A DNA stretch of 16,435 nucleotides from Paraglomus occultum. Taxonomy: Eukaryota > Glomeromycota > Glomeromycetes > Paraglomerales > Paraglomeraceae. The notes under the pieces were generated by a model. That model searched no databases. It was given only the letters and a program-made list of their open reading frames with translations, and was not told the DNA's origin. A program made the position numbers and the translations under genes. Below are positions 8,436 through 16,435 of the stretch, one piece after another; positions within the stretch are counted from its first letter, which is position 1, and each line of letters opens with the position of its first letter. The stretch covers positions 1 through 16,435 of the forward strand of contig CAJVPJ010000801.1 in NCBI GenBank assembly GCA_910592205.1, read 5' to 3'.

Positions 8436-9503
8436 TTAATTTATCACTACTTTAATTCTTTTTGGATACTTTTCATGTAATTCTTCAATTTTTCTTTTTA
8501 GCGTAGATTTATCAACACGTTGCAAAATATAAATTTTATTTTGTGCTTTAATATAGCCTTGTTCAGCAGCCTTTTCATATAGCTCAATCGCTTTACGTTC
8601 ATTTTCCTCTATTCCAATTCCATTTTCGTAGCAACAACCAAGATTATATTGTCCATATGCATGCCCTTGTTCAGCAGCTTTTTGGAACAGCTGAACAGCT
8701 TTTTGAATATCTTTTTCTACTCCAATTCCATTTTGGTAACATTTACCAAGATGAGCTTGTGCAAATGCATTTCCCTGACTGACAGCTTTTTTATACAATT
8801 CAATAGCTTTTTTTATGTCTTTGATTACTCCAAGTCCCTTCTCATAGCACTGACCTAGATTGTATTGACCATAAGAATTTCCATTCTCAGCAGCTTTCTG
8901 AAATAACTCAAATGCTTTTTCATGATTTATTTCTGATCTAAGACTACTTTTAAAGTAGTGACCAAGATTATTCTGTGCATAAGCATGTCCTTGATCAGCT
9001 GCTTTCTGACACCATTTAACTGCCTTTTGCTCATTACTTTTTACTCCAACCCCATAATAGTAATGAAGGGCAAGATTATTTTGTGCTTGAACATCACCAT
9101 TTTTTGCAGCTTTTTTATACCATTTAAATGCTTTTTGTTCGTCCCTTTGCTCTCCAAAATAATAGCACAAAGCAAGGTTAAATTGTGCATCAACATTTCC
9201 TTGTTCAGCTGCTTTTTGATACCATTCAACTGCCTTTTGTTCATTCTTTTTTATTCCAGTTCCATCATAATAACACAAGCCGAGATTGTATTGTGCATCA
9301 GCATGTCCTTGTTTAGCTGCTTTTGTATACCATTCAACTGCTTCTTGTTCATTTTTTTCCACTCCGATTCCATTCTCGTAACACAAGCCGAGATTGAATT
9401 GTGCGTCAGCATGTCCATGTTTAGCCTCTTTGTAGTATGTTATGAAATAAACTACGTCTTGAAACAATTTTTTTTGTTCATCTTCAAAGCTGGCAGAAGC
9501 CAT
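8436..9503 (-). CDS. Sel1-like repeat (SLR) protein, 355 aa
   Basis: Uninterrupted single exon. After a 26-residue start (MASASFEDEQKKLFQDV...) come eight Sel1-type alpha-helical repeats, beginning near residues 27, 63, 99, 133, 169, 205, 241 and 277, with a partial ninth at 313. The unit is 36 residues with the pattern A..G...AQ.NLG.CY..G.GV.....KA...Y.KA. The third repeat has 34 because its GxGV loop is shortened, and the fifth has lost the usual G-x-G loop (YFKSSLRSEINHEKA). The tail, residues 331-355, is lysine-rich and probably helical. No signal peptide or membrane segment is visible, so a cytosolic scaffold is likely. SLR proteins act as adaptors in protein complexes; the partner here is unknown. 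The ATG at 9503 has a good context (A at -3, G at +4). SLR genes are greatly expanded in arbuscular-mycorrhizal fungi, often as kinase-SLR proteins; this one has no kinase domain. Confidence 0.92.
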   Translation of the reverse strand: MASASFEDEQKKLFQDVVYFITYYKEAKHGHADAQFNLGLCYENGIGVEKNEQEAVEWYTKAAKQGHADAQYNLGLCYYDGTGIKKNEQKAVEWYQKAAEQGNVDAQFNLALCYYFGEQRDEQKAFKWYKKAAKNGDVQAQNNLALHYYYGVGVKSNEQKAVKWCQKAADQGHAYAQNNLGHYFKSSLRSEINHEKAFELFQKAAENGNSYGQYNLGQCYEKGLGVIKDIKKAIELYKKAVSQGNAFAQAHLGKCYQNGIGVEKDIQKAVQLFQKAAEQGHAYGQYNLGCCYENGIGIEENERKAIELYEKAAEQGYIKAQNKIYILQRVDKSTLKRKIEELHEKYPKRIKVVIN

Positions 9504-10285
9504 GGTTATTATATGTTGTCTTTAGAAACTTTGATTAATTGGTGTGTGCCGTTTATTGATAATATCGGTAGAAAGCGCTCGTGTGACAACCTTGCGATTT
9601 AGCGTCTTTTAGCAAAGTTCCTATTGATGCAAAATTCCACTCAGACTTTCGTACTGCTGCTACTCACTCTTTACTCTAGACAATTAGCGACCTTTAAACA
9701 GGTTTACAATACTTACGAATCCGTATTCGTAGAGTATGACTTCTTGTAGGGGAACTATTTAATTCCTCGAGAATAGGTACTATTGTAATTCGTTGGAGTA
9801 AGACATACTGTCTATCGTACGGGGAAAGTTTTCGGTATAACGCGTTTCTGGCAGTTGACTCCTGCCGAGGTACTAGCTAAGTAATGGCAAGTTCAAATAT
9901 GCGATTACAAAGAGTCCAAGTAGCGGTTTAGACTCAACCCTTCTATTAAGCACACACAGCAGATATAATATAATTATCGGTCAGAGGCTTTATTAGAGAA
10001 CAATTGTAAGAATATTATTATCGTTAAAGGATTCAAATAATAAGATGAAGCGGAATGGGGAAATCGCGCTGCTTAAATATCCTTTGTTCGGCTGTATGAG
10101 AGATTGATATCTATTTCCAGAAAAGTGAATTATCGGCCGAATTATCTTGTCATGCATCAAGTTTCACTGTATTGGAGATTGCCCGTACTACCAACAGAAA
10201 TCACCAGGCTGGTACGATATCCATAGTGTTACAAACCCCACCCATATTAGATTCCATACTAAACATGAAAGTTTTTTTTTTTGCC
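9504..10285. other. Intergenic stretch upstream of the Sel1 gene
   Basis: This contains the presumed promoter of the Sel1 gene on the minus strand (CATATAATAACC directly before the ATG) and the hairpin at 9714-9731. No supportable gene is seen. Confidence 0.4.
9714..9731. repeat. Perfect 7-bp inverted repeat, 4-nt loop
   Basis: TACGAAT and ATTCGTA surround CCGT. The stem can be extended by ACT/AGT with one bulged base. It lies about 210 bp upstream of the Sel1 start. Confidence 0.45.
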
Positions 10286-10339
10286 GATCCTTTGTCGATC
10301 CTTCGCTGATCCTTCGCTGATCATTTGCTGATCATTGTG
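10286..10339. repeat. Tandem repeat, 11-bp unit, about five copies
   Basis: The units are GATCCTTTGTC, GATCCTTCGCT twice, GATCATTTGCT, and a final partial GATCATTGTG. Each begins with GATC. A T-run (10272-10282) precedes the array. The middle units are identical, which fits recent slippage. Confidence 0.85.
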
Positions 10340-10649
10340 TACATGGATAAAATTTTTTAACAGACAGAGCTATTAGATTGTTAGTAAATGAATCGAGCAT
10401 ATTTTGTTACAATTTACCTGTTCTCTTTCAGAGCGAGTTTAAATTTGAAGCTGTCGGCGATCAAAGGCTTACTATGGAGGTTATTAAAAATTGAGCACTA
10501 ATACTAATAATAAACATACAAAATGTTAAAAATCAAAGAATTTGCACACATTACGAGCGCTAATTTTTTTGTAGCGTTTGTTTATTCCATATTGAAAATG
10601 TCAAGTTTACTTGGTGTTAATTTTCTAAAACCAGACCTTGAGTGAAGAA

Positions 10650-10660
10650 GGGCTTCGCCC
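10650..10660. repeat. Short GC-rich palindrome GGGCTTCGCCC
   Basis: GGGC and GCCC surround TTC within GAAGGGCTTCGCCCCTT, the only GC-rich island in the surrounding AT-rich DNA. Such short palindromes can be the ends or cores of small dispersed repeats. Confidence 0.4.
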
Positions 10661-11968
10661 CTTTACGCTAGAACTCAAATCTTGATATTGGGTAGTTTAC
10701 TGTAATGGCTTGATGGATTGGAAAGGTTTGATGGTTGGAATGGATGGTATCCTAATTTACGTAATTATGCGAGTGTACAGTTTGATTGGGACAACGGGAG
10801 GTGCCATTCCAAATTGAGAAATTGAGATAAATGAAAGTATAAAACATTCTAGTAATACTGCTAATCAATTGTAAAGAATGTTAATTGTGACAGCTTAAAT
10901 AGAAAATGTATCGCAAATATGACTATAATGTGCGTTTGAATATTTCATAGGACAAACATACAGTTTATTACAGGTAACCTAACGTTTATTTGAAATGCTT
11001 TATGGAAAAGAAAAAAAGGATGCAAATATATGAGTAAATTTGTGTGAGGCTAACAGAGATTGCTTTAGCGAAAGAATCGGTGCCTCTGGCTTGTTTCATT
11101 GCTTCAGGGGTTTACGGACAACTGCATGCACTTTTCTTACTTCAAAACCAGCATTATTCTTTTATGTGTGAATGATTTGACACTTAACGTTCAATTCGTA
11201 GCTACTAATAAAAGACGAACATGTAGCTAAGAGTACAAGTTTTGTATGTTTGTCCATAACAAGTTATAAGTACAATACTTCTGTTATCGTCATTATTGTG
11301 GATAAATTATTGAGTTATTACTACCGCTTTTAATCTGAGATTTTTATGCGCATTAGTTTATGTGCGTTGTTTATGCCGGTTTTTATGTTCTTCATGCGAG
11401 TGTGTTTACGAACCGTTCAATAAATTTGAAAGAGCCTAATATTCATAAGGTATTCGTTGGGATACTAGTTCTTGTTCTAAGCGGGCGTTTCATAATAATT
11501 TTTCGATCATTCGATTGTATGTCGAAATTGTTATTCTCCTTGCAAATTGTCTCGGTCGAAAAAAAAAACTGTTTGTGACAATAGAAGCAAATATTTTAGT
11601 AAATATTTTACTAACACGGTAAAAATTTAATTCACTAACGTAGGAGAGAAGATAATAACAGTGGCAAAAATGCTACATGGTAAGTTCAAAGGTACCAATT
11701 AACAAAATCAGCTGAACGTACCACGAACCATTGACATTTCTTAAAGACAACATCGTAATATTGACATAATATTTTTTGCATGCAATCTACATACAAAGTG
11801 ACTCCGTAACTAAAATCTGAAAAAGTTGTTATTACACCTGCACAAATTTAAATATATTTGGTAGATGTTTATGTACAAAATTAAAATCTCAAACAAACAA
11901 TTTTAGTTACGGTGTTTTTATGTGATTGATAATGTGGTAAATAAATTTACTATTACTATACGGTGAAA

Positions 11969-12108
11969 GTGATGACTGATCTGGGTGTGGTATAACACTG
12001 TGTCTGATAGGTAATGAGAATTTTATCAAATGCTTTGCGCGGTAAAACTTTCTTCTGGTGTTATTTAGTGATGGCAGTTCCGCATGTGGTGTAACATTTG
12101 TCTGATAG
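11969..12108. repeat. Degenerate direct repeat, two units about 100 bp apart
   Basis: GTGATGACTGATCTGGGTGT...TCTGATAG (11969-12010) resembles GTGATGGCAGTTCCGCATGT...TCTGATAG (12068-12108). On the minus strand both units read as similar peptide stretches (HVYQTNVTPH and IRHSVIPHP) in one open frame of 75 codons. It may be the remnant of a repeat-containing gene or a duplicated non-coding piece. Confidence 0.4.
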
Positions 12109-12895
12109 ACATGAGGGCAGTGTTCTTTTAGCACACCATAACATGTTACAGTTGACTGTGTTTATACCAAACTGCCTGGCCGAAGAATTTTACTCGTTAT
12201 AACCATTACCAGAGAATCACGTAAACGTAATTTAATTGCGAAAGTAGAGATTTGCTCATTCCTCCAATAATGATAAATACAAACTTATCAAAAAGATCAA
12301 GCTTTACGAGATAAAGAGGTGTGCGCTACTCAACCCATGTTGTCCTCAAAATAGTAGTGGAGACTTGGTTCTTTAAGAATCTTTTTCTTTGAATACCTAG
12401 TCTGATTGTCTGTTTAATTTTAGAATTTTCGCTTCGTCATCAACCATAATATTAACACTATGCTTTGTAGAATATCATATTTGTGTCTTTTGATACCCTA
12501 AAATGGTTATTCGTCACCCAATATAGTTGTGTTTACGTTATACGAAGAGACTTAATATAAAAAAATTCGAAAGTTGAGTTTGGGACAGATTGCTAATGAA
12601 AGTTCATTATAGGCTAGGCTTTAATTACGAAAATTGGTTCTGGCAAATCGGTTCGCTATATCCAGAGTTTGGCATAAGTAGGTTCCGTATAAATGTATCT
12701 TACCATAATTCGACCGAAAAGCGGCCTTGATTTTTAATCTGATATGATGCGCAGCTAAAAGCCAAGATAGGAGATACTTGGCATGATGTAATTCATTATT
12801 CAAGATGAGTCAGCAGAAAAGTTAGAGCGCCAAACTTCATTAACAGAGTATATGACTAAACTAAAAATGTATATATAATATATTCCACACTTCAG

Positions 12896-12941
12896 TATAG
12901 TCTCTGTCCCGAAGTAGGGATATAAACGAGGGACGACTATA
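12896..12941. repeat. Inverted repeat, 12 bp with one 3-nt bulge
   Basis: TATAGTC(TCT)GTCCC at 12896-12910 pairs fully with GGGACGACTATA at 12930-12941, apart from the TCT bulge. The loop is 19 nt. It lies about 280 bp upstream of the secreted-protein start. Confidence 0.5.
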
Positions 12942-13130
12942 ATAAGCTAAAACTTTGGTGGAATTTTATTTTCGTTCAACAGAAGCGTGCTATGCATTGT
13001 TACTATGCATTTGTTTTCGCGTTGTAAATCCAAATGAGGAACAGCGATGGCAAAATTCTTAACCATTTTGAGAAATATAAAATGATTTCATTATTGTACA
13101 TGACGTTAGCTGTAGTAAACGTAAATTAAG

Positions 13131-13138
13131 TATAAAAA
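13131..13138 (+). promoter_or_regulatory. TATA-like box of the secreted-protein gene
   Basis: TATAAAAA lies 83 bases before the ATG at 13221. The leader between them is unusually rich in CT and AAC stretches (CTAACAACTCTTTACTCTAAAC), which would suit a short 5' untranslated region. Confidence 0.5.
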
Positions 13139-13220
13139 ATCTCAAACCGGAGCAGACAGTCTATGTAAAGTGCCAGCCTCTAACAACTCTTTACTCTAAA
13201 CTCTGATACTGCTTAACAAC

Positions 13221-14000
13221 ATGTTATTTTTTAATTGGATCTTCTATCTTGGAGCTTCAGCCTTGCTCTGGATCACCGTCCAAGCTCGACCACGACCGTC
13301 CCATAACATTGTAAAGCGTGAGTACTTTGAAGAATGCTATATCAACAACCTGAACTACAAGCTACACAACGAGACTGTCAAGTTGATCGGTTACATGAAA
13401 ATCAAAATTCCATTTGAGGAGATTGACGCGTTTGAAGATCACTACTTCAGATACTATACCGAGCTGCAGAAATTCGATTCTCATTTCTATAACCAGGGTT
13501 CGATGCCCGGTTGCGGGTGCTTAATCAATCATCAAGGATCCATGATCGAAGCTAACGAACTTGGTGAATTTGAAATCAACGACGCTGATAACGATTGCGT
13601 AGTGCTTGGTCGGAAACAAACAGATCACATTCGTGGCATCCACAGCAACAGTATCAGAGACGGTATCATCTACCTCGCAAACAAGGCCCGTCCAACACAT
13701 CGAATAGGCAAAGTTTTCGTGTACGACTTTGGATACAGGAGCCTTGACCACCATCACGATCATTCACATTATAAACGCAGCGACGGCGAAATAGGCTGTA
13801 TTGCAAACCACGGAGGTGTAAATTGCAGCGACAAGTTTAATATTTATTCAAATCGGTGTCCAGAGAATAAAAACACCTGTATGGATTATAATGGATATTT
13901 TACAGATTGCAAGAAAGAGCACAAGTACAAAGGATTTCTTGGTAGCGATTGTGCGACTGCTCTTGCGCGGGGACACTGCTGGAATGAGATTATGGACTAG
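13221..14000 (+). CDS. Secreted cysteine-rich protein with Kex2-type sites (259 aa), effector candidate
   Basis: Intact single exon. Residues 1-22 form a signal peptide (MLFFNW, hydrophobic to V20, V-Q-A then cut before R23). A short propeptide ends at K32-R33, a Kex2-type site, giving a mature start at EYFEECY. The first part, up to about residue 170, has four cysteines (39, 98, 100, 126). A His/Asp-rich spacer (DHHHDHSHY, 176-184) leads to a second dibasic site, K185-R186. The last 73 residues carry seven cysteines (193, 202, 213, 220, 230, 244, 253) and end GSDCATALARGHCWNEIMD. Two N-glycosylation sequons are visible (N50-E-T and N201-C-S). No membrane anchor follows the signal peptide. 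I do not recognise the family. The coding sequence is visibly more GC-rich than its flanks. Fungal secreted proteins of this kind often act at the host or microbe interface; that role is inferred. The ATG has A at -3, and no better upstream start is present. Confidence 0.88.
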   Translation: MLFFNWIFYLGASALLWITVQARPRPSHNIVKREYFEECYINNLNYKLHNETVKLIGYMKIKIPFEEIDAFEDHYFRYYTELQKFDSHFYNQGSMPGCGCLINHQGSMIEANELGEFEINDADNDCVVLGRKQTDHIRGIHSNSIRDGIIYLANKARPTHRIGKVFVYDFGYRSLDHHHDHSHYKRSDGEIGCIANHGGVNCSDKFNIYSNRCPENKNTCMDYNGYFTDCKKEHKYKGFLGSDCATALARGHCWNEIMD

Positions 14001-14094
14001 GCGGACCATAACAACTATATATATTATTATTTATATTTAGATTCTTAACAGATTCTAGGGAGAATTTTTATGTGCTCGACGTTCAAATCTTAAC

Positions 14095-14100
14095 AATAAA
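14095..14100 (+). terminator. Possible polyadenylation signal AATAAA of the secreted-protein gene
   Basis: AATAAA lies 95 nt after the stop codon, in a suitable place for 3' end formation. Confidence 0.5.
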
Positions 14101-14927
14101 CGTGACGATACAAGTTTTATAGTTAGTTGTTTTAGGAATTAACTTTGGTAGATTGTTGTTATTACTTGTAGAACTGGTCGTAAAGAATTGTCTGTATATG
14201 AATGCTGTTAACAATTGACGACGATTTGTGCATAAACGTTTATACTACAACACGGGATACCCAACTATATTAAGCGGCAATCTTTGGAACGTTAACTGGT
14301 AGTTGTAGACTTTAACCCCCCAATATGTCAATAATATATATTTAATTGTTTCGTTTTCCAATTCAACATTGTACCAAAAAATTTTGATAAGTTTTTTAAA
14401 AATTCTATGGTTATTGTTATGCATAACCAAGCAGTGTAGAATGTAATTCTTACAGGAGTGTCAAATTTCCTGTTCTATCGCATTCCCAGAGTTCCTACCT
14501 GCATTCTAGGCATGGAGTGTGTTATCACGTCTATCGAAGTCTTGCGTAAATAGCACTATCCAGTAGCATTACATTATTGGCCGACGCATCAGCCGGCCGG
14601 TGCTCAAATTGAAAATAAGTTTATTGTCCAGGCAAACATAACTACGTATTTATTCATAAACTTTAAAAAATTGGTTCTCAATATTAATAACTTTCTTATA
14701 TTTATTAATACCTGCCCGGAAAAGGCAGCTAATGGTAAACATGCATAACTTATTTCAACGTCTTGTTAACTTGTCCATGTTGACATATGTAGAAGCACTT
14801 TGTAATTATTCGAACCTTTGAATAAAATTCATATAATAAACTAGTTCAGAAAGAATGGAAAAATTAAGAACTATTTTAGAAGAGTTTAAGGGATTAGAGA
14901 AACTGTAACAAGTCGTAAATTACGAGT
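14101..14927. other. Intergenic region between convergent genes
   Basis: This lies between the plus-strand secreted-protein gene and the minus-strand kinase gene. It contains the kinase 3' flank (with the shared 12-mer TTTTATTCAAAG at 14827-14816). No gene is seen; the open frames are short and without motifs. Confidence 0.5.
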
Positions 14928-16435
14928 TTATTCAAAAAGAGTTTGAGTTGCTAAAGTATAAGAAATAGAAGTGTTAACATTGCAATATGTAAATTAACTT
15001 TATTTGTATCAACATTTAATCGTACCTGCAGCTGAATCCCAATCATTACTATTTCTCGGTTTAGGCAAAGCACCAGAAGATAAAAGTGTGCTGGAATATT
15101 TACTCTCCTTCTCGAGACGTGATAATGGCTTTACATCATTATGATATATAGTATTCCACACGTTATCACCAGAAGTGTCGCTTTCCACCTCGTTAATAAG
15201 ATGTCTAATATTGCTAAAAAGTGTCCTTGCATTAGGACGCTTATCAGGATCAGCATCACAACACCGCTCGGCAAGTTTCTTGTATTCCTCTGGCGCAAAA
15301 TCAGGCATCGACGGTCGCAGTCCCTCACAAACACGTATCGCCAAACATTTGTCAAACGACCAATCTCTAAATGGTGGTTCACCAGTAGCAATCAAATACA
15401 TAATGATACCAAATGAATACACATCCGATTTCTGAGTAAATTTGCAGGTATGGAAGACTTCCGGTGCAATAAATGGCAAAACGCCTCGAATGGTTGAATT
15501 TGACTTGCGTGAATTCACTGATTGTGAAAGACCAAGATCGCATATCAATGATTGCATCTCTGATGAGTTGTCATTATGCATAACAATGTTTCCACCATGA
15601 AGATCACAATGCACTAATCCCGCTTCATGAATAAGACGCAGATAATATGCAATTTCCTTCAAATGCTGTAATTTATCCAACCACGTCAATTTGTTAATAT
15701 TTTGAACCAAATAGGACAAAAGACTACCATTGTTAGCATATTGCATAACAATCATGTACTCTTTTGTCTCCGGATCTTGTGTCACTCCATACATTTGAAG
15801 GAATAAATAATAACTTGAGCACTTGGCATGGTTTCTGAACTATTAAATAAATAATACATAGAGTCAGCTTAAATATCAATTAATTAATAATACCAATCAT
15901 TGCTTACCTCGGAAATAAATAATTCCGGAATTTCATCAAAATTTTTAAACCGTTTGAGTACAACAGTTTTCTCCTCCATCTCCTCTATTTCTGAATACTT
16001 TTCATAATTGGCAGTATAAACTGTTCCATAACCACCAGCTCCAATCTCTTTGAGTTCATAAAAGTCGCTATATTGCAGGTGCATTACATCTTCGTTATTT
16101 CGTATAAACCTGTCCAGTATTGCATATACATCGTAATAGAAAACTAAATAATATTCCCGAGCAGATGGCTCCCGAGTGATTCCAATTATCCAAATATTCT
16201 CAGGGGTTAATATCGTCGGGTATTCCGCAGTTAGCTATTTTGAAATAAATAGAATACGATGTTATAACACTGGCCAATTAAATGCATGATACGCACTTAT
16301 CGATTGCATTGTTTACACGTATAATTTACCTGCTGAAAATCAAGCGACTGATTGTTTGGTTCGTCAACTATTTTTTTGAGTGTTACACGGGTCAATTCAT
16401 TCCATTCTGCTATATGCGTGCATCCATGGCGTAAT
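14928..16435 (-). CDS. TKL-type protein kinase with preceding degenerate N-lobe module, cut by right edge
   Basis: Exons in order: 16435-16330 (partial), 16234-15908, 15839-15026, 14950-14928. Introns of 95, 68 and 75 bp have GT...AG borders. The frame is open throughout (422 visible residues), with no lesion. Visible order: end of a degenerate N-lobe module (RVTLKKIV, then NIWIIGITREP and YYLVFYYDV) and a complete kinase. The kinase has the P-loop GAGGYGTVY, VVLK (presumed ATP-anchoring Lys), alpha-C Glu at ISE|FRNH where intron 2 falls, GVTQDPETKEYMIVMQYA (hinge), HCDLHGGNIV catalytic loop, DLGLS in place of DFG, IAPEVF, DVYSFGI and CCDADPDKRP. The Arg before the catalytic Asp is Cys, so it is a non-RD kinase. 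The last exon codes for only about seven residues (ATQTLFE); its counterpart in the decayed paralogue reads VTQDFK. Probably a cytosolic Ser/Thr (TKL-like) signalling kinase; substrate unknown. Domain assignment is sure; exon borders are by eye. Confidence 0.88.

Larger units (their letters stand above)
10340..13130. other. Gene-poor region of 2.8 kb
   Basis: I see no supportable gene. Open frames on either strand are short (at most about 75 codons) and lack recognisable motifs or signs of splicing. Local structures are listed separately: the GGGCTTCGCCC hairpin near 10650, a degenerate direct repeat at 11969-12108 and a stem at 12896-12941. Part of the right end should be the promoter region of the secreted-protein gene. 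Confidence 0.5.

Noticed and set aside
8958-9602. 214-codon plus-strand open frame opposite the Sel1 gene
   Set aside because: It is the antisense shadow of regular Sel1 repeats. It is rich in F, C, I and S, with a period that follows the repeat, and has no independent motif.
11360-11578. 72-codon plus-strand frame with a hydrophobic stretch
   Set aside because: It is short and has no signal for splicing or family. Such frames are expected in AT-rich DNA.
12621-12803. 60-codon minus-strand frame
   Set aside because: It is short and isolated, with no motif or neighbour support.
14811-14825. Possible tRNA T-loop-like sequence (GGTTCGAAT on the minus strand)
   Set aside because: There is no acceptor stem, anticodon arm or D-loop at the right spacing; it is part of the kinase 3' flank.
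15131-15435. Open frames on both strands within 15131-15435
   Set aside because: They are other-frame readings of the conserved kinase C-lobe exon.

Overview
The window looks like a piece of an AT-rich eukaryotic genome, most likely an arbuscular-mycorrhizal fungus (Glomeromycotina, Rhizophagus-like). The reasons are short introns of 61-95 bp with GTAAG/GTA...TAG borders, TKL-type kinases of the expanded family seen in those genomes (IxGxTQDPxTKEY, HCDLHGGN and CxxC linkers), a Sel1-like repeat protein (another family greatly expanded there), a secreted protein with Kex2-type KR sites, and long gene-poor stretches with local repeats. This placement is inference from protein style; no marker gene is present.

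Layout. Positions 1-5334 hold a minus-strand cluster of kinase-family genes. From right to left in the direction of transcription it contains a decayed full-length kinase gene (5334 to 2785), a short deletion derivative (939 to about 545), and the intact 5' end of a third copy (476 to beyond the left edge). About 1.3 kb of non-coding DNA upstream of the short copy (about 1298-2590) is repeated upstream of the decayed kinase (about 5430-7890). The second copy is interrupted by about 1.05 kb of extra DNA (about 5636-6693). Positions 8436-9503 (minus) encode an intact Sel1-repeat protein. Positions 9504-13130 have no gene I can support, but contain a 54-bp array of 11-mers and several hairpins. 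Positions 13221-14000 (plus) encode a secreted, cysteine-rich, probably Kex2-processed protein. Positions 14928-16435 (minus) hold the 3' part of an intact kinase gene of the same family, cut by the right edge.

Main point. Exon reconstruction suggests that these kinases are built from successive degenerate kinase N-lobe modules, joined by cysteine-rich linkers and followed by one complete kinase domain. Three introns, at 4627-4547, 4128-4051 and 3737-3677, are all phase 0 and sit at the same place in the module, just after the alpha-C position. This supports origin by internal duplication of an N-lobe plus intron unit. The right-hand gene keeps the last two of these introns and has no lesion in the visible part. 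The decayed gene carries at least eight disabling changes.

How they may work together: the kinase and Sel1 proteins would be intracellular signalling or scaffold components, and the secreted protein is an effector candidate. Nothing in the sequence shows that they are co-regulated.
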